Part shown: in pieces, positions 1 to 5,586 of the stretch
Numbering within the stretch: the first letter of the stretch is position 1
Layout: each line of letters opens with the position of its first letter
Program-made: the position numbers and the translations under genes
The notes under the pieces: generated by a model
The model's input: the letters and a program-made list of their open reading frames with translations, nothing else
Told to the model about the DNA's origin: nothing
The model's database searches: none
From: CAYMTT01 sp964393465
Lineage (GTDB): Bacteria > Patescibacteriota > Minisyncoccia > Minisyncoccales > MHMH01
Direction: 5' to 3'
Length of the DNA stretch: 6,077 nt
NCBI GenBank assembly: GCA_964393465.1
Contig: CAYMTT010000026.1
Coordinates: 1 to 6,077, forward strand

Positions 1-165
1 CAATTTGACGGCTCCAACCCCCAGTTCGCAGGCGGTTTTGACTATCTCTTTGGCTTTTTCAAAGCTCTGGTTGTGGTTGGCCGAAACTTCGGCTACCACC
101 AAAACGGGATAATCACGGCCTATTTTCTTATTTCCTATTTGGATGTGGGGTTTTTCCCTATTCAT
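1..165 (-). CDS. pseI: Pseudaminic acid synthase, N-terminal fragment (NeuB/PseI family), cut by window edge
   Basis: Only the first 55 codons are present; the reading frame is still open at base 1. The translation begins MNREKPHIQIGNKKIG and continues to VAEVSANHNQSFEKA (about residues 24-38) and GVGAVKL at the end. This is the N-terminal beta strand and helix of the NeuB-type TIM barrel: AE(V/L/I)SANHNQS, then an A-K-L strand end. PseI enzymes condense phosphoenolpyruvate with 2,4-diacetamido-2,4,6-trideoxy-L-altropyranose to give pseudaminic acid in the cytoplasm. The ATG shares bases with the TGA of the upstream acetyltransferase gene (ATGA, 165 to 162), so translation is probably coupled. 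Family membership is clear from the SANHNQS block. The choice of pseudaminic over legionaminic or sialic acid synthase rests on the pseB-pseC-pseH context, because the discriminating parts of the protein are off the window. Confidence 0.85.
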   Translation of the reverse strand, partial: MNREKPHIQIGNKKIGRDYPVLVVAEVSANHNQSFEKAKEIVKTACELGVGAVKL

Positions 166-626
166 AAATCCAAAAAATATCTAACTAGTTTTCCTTTTTT
201 GAATTTGGCTTTAAAGCCAAAACCTTCGAATAATTTTACGGAAGCAGAATTATTTTTGTAAACTTCCGCGATAATTTTTTTAATCTTCTTTTCTTTTTTT
301 ATCCTTCTAATTCCTAAAATTAAAGCCTCGGTGGCGATTCCCCTTCCCTGAAATTCTTTTAAAACGGAAATGCTTATTTCAGCTTCGTTATTTTTGTAGT
401 CAATTCTTATTTGTCCAACCGACTGTCGGCCACTCTTTATCGAAAAAAGATGCTTTTGACTCAATCCCAAAATAATCGGCATTATCCAGTTGATATGCTC
501 TGGCCAGGAAATTTTTCCTTTTTTACGGAAATGTTTAAATATATAAGACTGATTCCTTAAATACCAAAAAAATTCTATATCCGAAAAACCAGCTTTTTTT
601 AAAGATATGCCTAAAGATTTTTTCAT
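162..626 (-). CDS. pseH: GNAT-family N-acetyltransferase, probable UDP-4-amino-4,6-dideoxy-AltNAc N4-acetyltransferase (PseH)
   Basis: A 154-residue single-domain protein with the GNAT fold signature. WYLRNQ (21-26) and PEHINWI (42-48) fit the N-terminal part of sugar and RimJ-like GNATs. EISISV (83-88) is the central strand, and QGRGIATEAL (93-102) is the acetyl-CoA pyrophosphate loop (Q/R-x-x-G-x-G/A). NNSASVKLFEGFGF (125-138) is the C-terminal motif seen in most GNATs. PseH transfers acetyl from acetyl-CoA to the 4-amino group of the PseC product in the cytoplasm. The gene starts one base after the pseC stop and ends in an ATGA overlap with pseI, so its position matches that step exactly. 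No Shine-Dalgarno is visible before the ATG, which suggests coupling to pseC. The protein is very basic. GNAT membership is firm; the substrate is inferred from context and is less certain than for pseB and pseC. Confidence 0.82.
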   Translation of the reverse strand: MKKSLGISLKKAGFSDIEFFWYLRNQSYIFKHFRKKGKISWPEHINWIMPIILGLSQKHLFSIKSGRQSVGQIRIDYKNNEAEISISVLKEFQGRGIATEALILGIRRIKKEKKIKKIIAEVYKNNSASVKLFEGFGFKAKFKKGKLVRYFLDL

Positions 627-627
627 T

Positions 628-1749
628 TTATTGATTCAGCGTTCTTTTAAAAATTTTAACCACCCTGGAAATATCCCCGTCTGCCATTCCGGGGAACAGG
701 GGCAAGGTAAGCGCTTTTTCGTAATATTTTTCTGCCACAGGGAAATCCCCTTTTTTGTATCCGAATTTCTTCTTATAGAAAGAATGCAAATGCAAAGGCA
801 GATAATGCACCTGAACCCCTATTCCCTGTTTTCTGAGGTTTTCGAAAACCTTCCTGCGGTTTTTAGATCTTAATCTTACAGGATATATATGCCAGGCGGA
901 TTTTACGTATTTCCTCTCTGCCGGCCTTATTATCTCTTTCATTCCCTCGAAAGCCTTATCATACTTTTTAACTATCTCTCTCCTTCTTTTCAAAAACCGG
1001 TCTATTTTCTTCAATTGGGAAATTCCCAAAGCGCACTGAAAATCGGTAATCCTGTAATTATAACCGGGCTCTTCTATTTCGTAGTACCAGCTTCCCTTTT
1101 CCGGTTTTTTTACGATGCCATGGTGCCTCAAGCGCTTCATTTTCAGGTAAAGGTCCTTCTTGTCGGTCAAAACGGCTCCCCCTTCCCCTGTCGTTATTGC
1201 TTTTACCGGATGGAAGCTCAAAACGGTCAAATCGGAAAGAGAACCCGCTTTCTTTCCCCTGTATTTCGCTCCCAAAGAGTGGGCCGCATCCCCTATTACC
1301 AAAAGCTTGTGTTTTCTGGCTATTTTTTTAATCTCTCTGAAATCGCAGGGGTGCCCGGCAAAATCCACCACGGCTAAAGCTTTTGTTTTTCTGGTTATCT
1401 TTTTTTCAATTTCTTCCGGATCGATATTCAGTGTGTCTTCTTGGACGTCGGCGAACACCGGCTTTGCCCCGCAATGGACTATGGTGTTGGAGGTAGCAGC
1501 AAACGTCAAAGGGCTGGTGACAACTTCGTCTCCCCGGGAAAGGCCTGAAACCAAAAAAGCCAGATGCAAAGCGGAAGTCCCCGAAGAAACGCCCAAGGCG
1601 TATCTTGCTCCGCAATATCTGGCCAATTTTTCCTCGAATTCCTGGATTTTCGGCCCCTGGGTAATCCAGTCAGATTCCAGGGTTTTTGAGACGGCTTTAA
1701 TGTCGTCCTTGCCTATCCGCTGGTGGCCGTAAGGCAAGAATCTGCTCAT
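628..1749 (-). CDS. pseC: UDP-4-amino-4,6-dideoxy-N-acetyl-beta-L-altrosamine transaminase (PseC)
   Basis: A 373-residue PLP-dependent aminotransferase of the DegT/DnrJ/EryC1/StrS family, full length for PseC. It transfers an amino group, usually from glutamate, to C4 of the 4-keto sugar made by PseB. Visible motifs are PYGHQRIGKDDI (6-17) and SDWITQGPKIQEFE (26-39), typical of the family start. SSGTSALHLA (55-64) binds the PLP phosphate. GDAAHSLGA (153-161) supplies the Asp that contacts the pyridine nitrogen (D154). SFHPVKAITTGEGG (178-191) carries the PLP-forming Lys, K183. The C-terminal half has the sugar-binding YNYRITDFQCALG and the VHYLPLH segment usual for this family. The start codon overlaps the TGA of the upstream dehydratase gene (ATGA, 1749 to 1746) and no Shine-Dalgarno is evident, indicating coupled translation. 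The GHQ-I start and the neighbours favour PseC over other sugar aminotransferases. Confidence 0.93.
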   Translation of the reverse strand: MSRFLPYGHQRIGKDDIKAVSKTLESDWITQGPKIQEFEEKLARYCGARYALGVSSGTSALHLAFLVSGLSRGDEVVTSPLTFAATSNTIVHCGAKPVFADVQEDTLNIDPEEIEKKITRKTKALAVVDFAGHPCDFREIKKIARKHKLLVIGDAAHSLGAKYRGKKAGSLSDLTVLSFHPVKAITTGEGGAVLTDKKDLYLKMKRLRHHGIVKKPEKGSWYYEIEEPGYNYRITDFQCALGISQLKKIDRFLKRRREIVKKYDKAFEGMKEIIRPAERKYVKSAWHIYPVRLRSKNRRKVFENLRKQGIGVQVHYLPLHLHSFYKKKFGYKKGDFPVAEKYYEKALTLPLFPGMADGDISRVVKIFKRTLNQ

Positions 1750-2717
1750 AGTTCATTGAGCATCTTTTTAAGGTCATCTTTTTGCAGCCACTTGTCGTTG
1801 GTGTCCGAGCCATACTGAAAGCCGTCTGGCAGTTCCTTTCCTCCGAAATCTTCTTTTTTCCAGAAGGGGTGTTCGGGCTCTATGACAAAACGATTGTCGA
1901 ACTCCTTGGAATGGGCAGCTTCCTGGGAAGTCAAAAGAACTTCGGCTATTTTTTCTCCCGGCCTTATACCCACCGTCTTTATTTCGGCCCCAGGAGCTAT
2001 CACCTGGGCCAAATCCGTTACTTTCATGCTGGGAATTTTTGGAACGAATATCTCCCCTCCCTTCATCTTCTCGATGCAGCTTATAATAAAGTTTACGGCC
2101 TGCTTCTGGGTGATCCAAAACCTGCTCATTCTCTCGTCAGTAAGTGTAATGACTCCTTTTTCTTTCTGATCTTTAAATAAAGGAATGACGCTTCCCCTGC
2201 TTCCCACCACGTTTCCGTACCTTACCACGCTTATCTTTACTGGCTTTTCCCCTGTATAAGCGTTGCCCTGGACGAATATTTTTTCTGCGCAAAGCTTGGT
2301 AGCCCCGTACAAATTGACCGGCTGTACTGCCTTGTCGGAGCTCAAAAACATCACTCTTTCCACTTCCCTGTCGATGGCAGCGTCGACCACGTTCTGGCTT
2401 CCCAAAACGTTGGTCTTTACAGCTTCAAAGGGGTTGTATTCGCAGGAAGGCACCTGCTTGAGGGCGGCTGCGTGTATTACTATATCCACGCCTTCCATGG
2501 CTCTCAAAAGCCTGTCTTTGTCCCTAACGTCTCCTATAAGAAAACGGAGTCTTTCTTCGTCAAACCTCCTTTTCATTTCGAACTGCTTGAGCTCGTCCCT
2601 GGAAAAAACCCTTATTGCTTTTGGATTGTGCTCTTTTAGGGCCGTTTCAACGAATTTTTTGCCAAAAGAACCGGTTCCCCCGGTAACCAATACGGTTTTA
2701 TTGTTGAGTATGGACAT
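1746..2717 (-). CDS. pseB: UDP-N-acetylglucosamine 4,6-dehydratase (inverting), PseB
   Basis: A 323-residue short-chain dehydrogenase/reductase of the FlaA1/PseB type, close to the usual 320-335 residues. It converts UDP-GlcNAc to UDP-2-acetamido-2,6-dideoxy-beta-L-arabino-hex-4-ulose, the first step to pseudaminic acid, in the cytoplasm. The NAD(P)-binding TGGTGSFGKKF (12-22) has glycines 13, 16 and 19. SRDELKQFEM (39-48) is characteristic of the subfamily, as is AAALKQVPSCEYNPFEAV (83-100). The catalytic region is SSDKAVQPVNLYGATK (126-141), with D128, K129 and the YxxxK pair Y137/K141. IRPGEKIAEVLLT (251-263) is the C-terminal signature; the usual His after GEK(I/L) is Ala here. The ATG fits the family N-terminus exactly although no Shine-Dalgarno precedes it. 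A strong promoter candidate lies just upstream, so this gene may head its own transcript. Its stop overlaps the pseC start. Confidence 0.94.
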   Translation of the reverse strand: MSILNNKTVLVTGGTGSFGKKFVETALKEHNPKAIRVFSRDELKQFEMKRRFDEERLRFLIGDVRDKDRLLRAMEGVDIVIHAAALKQVPSCEYNPFEAVKTNVLGSQNVVDAAIDREVERVMFLSSDKAVQPVNLYGATKLCAEKIFVQGNAYTGEKPVKISVVRYGNVVGSRGSVIPLFKDQKEKGVITLTDERMSRFWITQKQAVNFIISCIEKMKGGEIFVPKIPSMKVTDLAQVIAPGAEIKTVGIRPGEKIAEVLLTSQEAAHSKEFDNRFVIEPEHPFWKKEDFGGKELPDGFQYGSDTNDKWLQKDDLKKMLNEL

Positions 2718-2723
2718 ATATAA

Positions 2724-2744
2724 AAGCAGGCTGAATGCCTGCTT
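2724..2744. promoter_or_regulatory. Perfect 8-bp inverted repeat over the expected pseB transcription start
   Basis: AAGCAGGC (2724-2731) and GCCTGCTT (2737-2744) are exact reverse complements separated by five bases (TGAAT). After a 2-base bulge on one side the flanking TATA-rich bases pair a little further. The candidate -10 box for pseB ends at 2747, so transcription should begin near 2740, inside this repeat. It could be a repressor operator (symmetric DNA site around +1). If transcription starts further upstream, it could instead be a 5'-leader hairpin ending 6 bases before the pseB ATG. The symmetry is directly visible; the function is inferred. Confidence 0.5.
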
Positions 2745-2746
2745 AT

Positions 2747-2775
2747 ATTATACAAAAATTGGCCTTTTTGTCCAA
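2747..2775 (-). promoter_or_regulatory. Sigma-70-type promoter for pseB
   Basis: On the minus strand TTGGAC (2775 to 2770) is followed by a 17-base spacer and a perfect TATAAT (2752 to 2747). The -35 matches TTGACA at the key TTG. The predicted start, about seven bases downstream of the -10 box, would give a 5' leader of roughly 20-25 bases before the pseB ATG. This lies in the only gap of appreciable length among the minus-strand genes, which supports a separate transcript for pseB-pseC-pseH-pseI. Confidence 0.72.
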
Positions 2776-2776
2776 T
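2754..2776 (-). terminator. Weak intrinsic-terminator-like hairpin after the radical SAM gene
   Basis: Read on the minus strand, ATTGG (2776 to 2772) pairs with CCAAT (2762 to 2758). An inner C-G pair across an A/G mismatch closes an A5 loop. The stem runs into a U-tract (bases 2758 to 2754 give five U, the first within the stem). It begins six bases past the radical SAM stop codon. The stem is short and AT-rich, so termination would be partial at best. The same bases also form the -35 element and spacer of the pseB promoter. Confidence 0.35.
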
Positions 2777-2781
2777 GATTA

Positions 2782-4194
2782 TTAAGCCTTGGTGATAAGC
2801 CACTTTTTAATAGTTTTTCTGTGTTTTCTGAATGTTTTTAAAAAGTTTATTGGATGCCTAACAAAATATGCTAGCTTAGCTCTTTTTACGTATTTAAAAA
2901 TCTGTTCGTAAGTCAGATCTGGCTGCTCAAAAACCGGAGAGTGGGGATCGAGGGTCAAAGGAGGATAAAACTTTTCATTGCGGTAGTACTTATTCCAGGA
3001 AAAATCTTTCGGGAAAGTACCCATTTCTTTGGCCAAACGCTCTATTTCCGTATGAGGATAAATAGCGGTTATCGTCTGGGTAGTTTCTATCCCCAAGTTA
3101 TAGAACAAATACCTGCTCAAAAACACCGTCTTTTTGATGTCTTCGTAAGTTTCCCCGGGCAATCCGTGCATAATAAAAGCTTTAGCTTCAATGCCCGCTT
3201 CCTTGATAGTTTTTGCGGCAAAAATAACCTGCTCTACTGTAATTCCCTTCTTTATGTTCTTTAAAATCCTGTTGCTTCCAGATTCCACTCCCAAATCTAT
3301 GAATTCGCATCCGGAATTTTTCATGGCTTCCACCAATTCCTTATCGATGGTATCAACCCTGGCTTCGCACTCCCAGCTTATACCCAAATTCCTCTTTGAA
3401 ATCTCCCGACAGACTTCCATCACTCGATCCTTGCTAACCGTAAATACATCGTCGAAAAATCTTATCCCTTTTATAAAAGGATAGGTTTTAACCAGATATT
3501 CAATCTCATCCACCACTTTCTGAGCCGATCTCTGCCTTATCTTGTGTCCCCAGTGTTTGGATGTGGAACAAAAAACGCACTGGAAGGGGCATCCCCGGCT
3601 GCTCATTATGGTGGTGGCTCCTTTTTTGGATAACGCGGTAATCAACTCGTATTTTTCCATTGGCAGAAGATCTCTGGCAGGAAAAGGCAAAGTATCCAAA
3701 TCCTGAATCATCATTTCGTTTAAATTTTCCACTATCTCTCCCTTTCGATTCCGAAAAGAAATACCTTTAACGTTTTCAAAGCTTTCCCCTTTTTCTGCGG
3801 CTTTTATAAGATTTAAAAAAGAAACTTCTCCTTCTCCCCTTACCACGACGTCAACCTCGGGAACGTTCGAAAGAAGATCTTTGGAAGTAAGGGAAGGATG
3901 AGGGCCCCCTGTGACTATCAAGGCTTTCGGGAAATCCTTTCTTATCATTCTTATTAAAGCTAAAGCTTCAAATCTAATTTGAGTGGTAAAAGAAACCCCT
4001 ATAACATCGGGGTTCTGTTTTTTTAACAAATCTATTATCTCTTCCCTCTTGTACCTGTTTGCCATGCTGTCTATCAGGGAAACGTCCTTGTAGCCGTTTT
4101 CTCTCAGGACGGCAGCCAGCCAGGCAATGCCCAAAGGGGGCATGTTCATTTTGGTCTGGAAAACGTTTGGAGGGAAAATTAAAGATATTTTCAT
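2782..4194 (-). CDS. B12-binding-domain radical SAM enzyme, substrate unknown
   Basis: A 470-residue protein with the two-domain layout of the cobalamin-binding radical SAM (BchE/P-methylase-like) superfamily. The N-terminal Rossmann-like B12-binding domain (about 1-135) has PPLGIAWLAAVL (19-30), DVIGVSFTT (63-71), TGGPHPSL (95-102) and VVRGEGE (117-123). It lacks the DxHxxG cobalt-ligand motif, as many members of this class do. The radical SAM core carries the [4Fe-4S] cysteines in SSRGCPFQCVFC (C202, C206, C209), FFDDVF (246-251), VESGSNRIL (303-311) and HGLPGET (343-349). The C-terminal tail is basic and may sit on a membrane or a polyanionic substrate. Known relatives catalyse methylations, ring closures and other radical chemistry on lipids, cofactors and antibiotics, so the reaction cannot be named. 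The start is supported by GGGAGA six bases upstream and by an ATGA overlap with the preceding WbqC-family gene. Operon position suggests a role in glycan or glycolipid modification. Confidence 0.88.
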   Translation of the reverse strand: MKISLIFPPNVFQTKMNMPPLGIAWLAAVLRENGYKDVSLIDSMANRYKREEIIDLLKKQNPDVIGVSFTTQIRFEALALIRMIRKDFPKALIVTGGPHPSLTSKDLLSNVPEVDVVVRGEGEVSFLNLIKAAEKGESFENVKGISFRNRKGEIVENLNEMMIQDLDTLPFPARDLLPMEKYELITALSKKGATTIMSSRGCPFQCVFCSTSKHWGHKIRQRSAQKVVDEIEYLVKTYPFIKGIRFFDDVFTVSKDRVMEVCREISKRNLGISWECEARVDTIDKELVEAMKNSGCEFIDLGVESGSNRILKNIKKGITVEQVIFAAKTIKEAGIEAKAFIMHGLPGETYEDIKKTVFLSRYLFYNLGIETTQTITAIYPHTEIERLAKEMGTFPKDFSWNKYYRNEKFYPPLTLDPHSPVFEQPDLTYEQIFKYVKRAKLAYFVRHPINFLKTFRKHRKTIKKWLITKA

Positions 4195-4874
4195 ATTATG
4201 TCTCCCGATTTTTCCCCTTCATTGAACAAAAGGTCTATGGCAGAAAGCCCGGGAATGAATTCGCCAAAAAGCTGTTTGTATTCGGGGTGCTCGTAATCCA
4301 TAAAGTCCAAATCTATATCCAGTTTTTCAAATTCTTTGGAGTCTAAATGAGTCTTGCCGTAAGGACCGGAAAGATAATAGGAAGCTTCGGTCTTTTTTAA
4401 AATGTCCATTATTCTTTCTGAACCCGTAAACTCGGAAGGGACTTCCAGTTCGGATTCCCTGACAAGCTTTGTCTTGAAACCGAAGGCTTTGCTTAAATAG
4501 TTAATAATCTCTATATTGAAATCGGCCAGATATTTTTGCTCTGAATTGTAAAGATTTTCAAAGAATTCCTTGTGCTCTTTGAAATAAGGGGCTTTCTGGT
4601 AAGCCAGGGATATGGATTTTAAATGCTTTTTCTGCCATCTCTGGTCTTTTGGAAGCTTAACGTCTTTTATCCTGGTCTGCTCTATTCCCGATCCCAAAGG
4701 AATGGTCAAGTAGGCCCAGCCGTTGGGAACCTTTATTTTATTGCGGTTGTGGAAGCAACTGCTCTTCCCTCCGTATTCTACGCAGTCCATCAGCACAAAA
4801 AGATCGACCGCCTTTATCTTGTGGAAATACGGCAGCCAGGGAAGGTAGTCCGGTTGATGAATGGCCACCTTCAT
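4191..4874 (-). CDS. WbqC-family protein of a surface-polysaccharide locus
   Basis: A 227-residue cytoplasmic protein with the WbqC-like (Pfam PF08889) signature. The N-terminus is VAIHQPDYLPWLPYFHKI (3-20), followed by LFVLMDCVEY (25-34), FHNRNKIKVPNGWAYLTIPL (41-60), YYLSGPYGKTHLD (166-178) and a C-terminal FIPGLSAIDLLFNEG (206-220). These match the family order of IHQPxYxPWxG(F/Y)xxKI, D-V, N-R-x-(K/R)-I-K and G-x-S-x-I-D-L-L-F-N. WbqC proteins are common in O-antigen, capsule and exopolysaccharide clusters. To my knowledge no reaction is firmly established; a sugar or amino-sugar modification has been suggested by context only. The gene starts five bases after the PIG-L stop, with no clear Shine-Dalgarno, and overlaps the radical SAM start by ATGA. 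The fit to the family is good over the whole length; the molecular function is unknown. Confidence 0.85.
   Translation of the reverse strand: MKVAIHQPDYLPWLPYFHKIKAVDLFVLMDCVEYGGKSSCFHNRNKIKVPNGWAYLTIPLGSGIEQTRIKDVKLPKDQRWQKKHLKSISLAYQKAPYFKEHKEFFENLYNSEQKYLADFNIEIINYLSKAFGFKTKLVRESELEVPSEFTGSERIMDILKKTEASYYLSGPYGKTHLDSKEFEKLDIDLDFMDYEHPEYKQLFGEFIPGLSAIDLLFNEGEKSGDII
4201..4206 (-). promoter_or_regulatory. Ribosome binding site of the radical SAM gene
   Basis: GGGAGA (4206 to 4201, minus strand) lies six bases before the ATG at 4194, inside the end of the WbqC-family gene. It is the only clear Shine-Dalgarno-like site among the minus-strand genes and supports the chosen start. Confidence 0.6.
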
Positions 4875-4878
4875 AGAG

Positions 4879-5529
4879 CTATTTTGATATCCAGCGGATT
4901 ATCTCGAAGGATTCTGCGTACTTTTCTTTAACGTCGGTCCCCTGGGTTATGGCCAGGCTTTTTATGTATTCGGGATCGAAATATACCCTGCCTTTCATCT
5001 GGCTTTTGTAGCATTGGATAGCTTGAATTTTCTTTTCCAAATGCTCCCGGGAAATCATGCTGTAAAGATTGATTTTAGAAAAAATAGTATTCCAAGGAAA
5101 ACCATAAGCAATAATGTTGGCGTGCTTTAAAGCCCGAAAAGTTTCTTCTGCCACGGTCTTGTGGTCTTGATGGGTATCGTTCATAGAAGTGGTAAAAATC
5201 AAATCGGGCTGCAGTTTTTTTGCCTGGGAATATATCTCATCCAAAATTTCTTGCCTTATCTGGGGAAAAATCCGGTGTTCAAAATCTTTAATGATATTGT
5301 TTTCTTGTTTAATCCCGATGATTTTTGAGGCTTCTTCAACTTCTTTAATCAGCTCCTCTTTTGGAAAATCGGCAGGAACGGTCTTTTTCCTCAAAGAAAG
5401 GACCAGATTGTAGACTTTCTTTCCCTCCTCTATTAATTTTGCCAAGGTGCCTCCGCAACCAAATTCCATATCGTCTGCATGGGCGTTGATAACCAGAATT
5501 TTTTTAACCTTTTGGGAGTCAAAAACCAT
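4879..5529 (-). CDS. PIG-L/LmbE-family zinc-dependent N-deacetylase
   Basis: A 216-residue protein when started at the ATG at 5529. It opens with VKKILVINAHADDMEFGCGG (8-27), the PIG-L metal motif (A)H-x-D-D with H17, D19 and D20. The second motif NDTHQDHKTVAEE (117-129) supplies H120 and H123. Characterised members (MshB, BshB, PIG-L, LmbE-like) remove the N-acetyl group from GlcNAc-containing conjugates or other N-acyl amines. A sugar nucleotide, lipid-linked sugar or glycolipid acetamide is the likely substrate here. An upstream in-frame ATG at 5616 would add 29 residues, but that extension lies antisense to the divergent gene and has no family counterpart. It would also run through the promoter, so the shorter start is preferred. 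The protein has no signal peptide and is probably cytoplasmic. The gene heads the minus-strand cluster and ends four bases before the WbqC-family ATG. Family assignment is strong; substrate unknown. Confidence 0.88.
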   Translation of the reverse strand: MVFDSQKVKKILVINAHADDMEFGCGGTLAKLIEEGKKVYNLVLSLRKKTVPADFPKEELIKEVEEASKIIGIKQENNIIKDFEHRIFPQIRQEILDEIYSQAKKLQPDLIFTTSMNDTHQDHKTVAEETFRALKHANIIAYGFPWNTIFSKINLYSMISREHLEKKIQAIQCYKSQMKGRVYFDPEYIKSLAITQGTDVKEKYAESFEIIRWISK

Positions 5530-5536
5530 AAGGGAA

Positions 5537-5566
5537 TTGTTTTCTTTTACAGGGATATAGTATAAT
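5537..5566 (+). promoter_or_regulatory. Candidate promoter of the divergent GT-C gene
   Basis: TATAAT (5561-5566) is a perfect -10 box. TTGTTT (5537-5542), 18 bases upstream, is a weak -35. Transcription would begin near 5573, only about six bases before the ATG at 5579, so the mRNA would be nearly leaderless. The gene has no proper Shine-Dalgarno, which agrees with this reading. Confidence 0.5.
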
Positions 5567-5586
5567 AAAAAAGGGTTTATGTCCAA
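5559..5586 (-). promoter_or_regulatory. Candidate promoter of the PIG-L-WbqC-radical SAM operon
   Basis: On the minus strand TTGGAC (5586 to 5581) is followed by a 16-base spacer and TATACT (5564 to 5559). The expected start is near 5552, giving a leader of about 22 bases to the ATG at 5529. The -35 lies inside the first codons of the plus-strand gene, and the -10 overlaps that gene's own -10. The -35 hexamer is the same as in the pseB promoter. Confidence 0.5.

Noticed and set aside
73..261. A plus-strand 62-codon frame opposite the pseI start and pseH end
   Set aside because: It runs antisense to two well-supported genes and has no recognisable motif or initiation signal.
1406..1615. A minus-strand 69-codon open frame inside pseC in another frame
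   Set aside because: It is Arg/Gly/Phe-rich in the manner of a frame-shifted shadow, with no independent start signal or domain. The similar 1774-2118 frame inside pseB was dropped for the same reason.
1160..1732. A 190-codon plus-strand open frame opposite pseC
   Set aside because: It is antisense to a clearly conserved aminotransferase with all catalytic motifs. Its translation is Pro/Ser-rich with no recognisable domain and it has no promoter or ribosome site. Other plus-strand frames opposite pseC, pseB and the radical SAM gene (889-1377, 1782-2180, 2263-2778, 2941-3264) fail in the same way.
2724..2744. The inverted repeat as an intrinsic terminator
   Set aside because: On the minus strand only about four U follow the stem before mixed sequence, and it lies just 6 bases before the pseB start and downstream of a good promoter. 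A terminator there would silence the operon unless it were an attenuator, for which no leader peptide or alternative pairing is visible.
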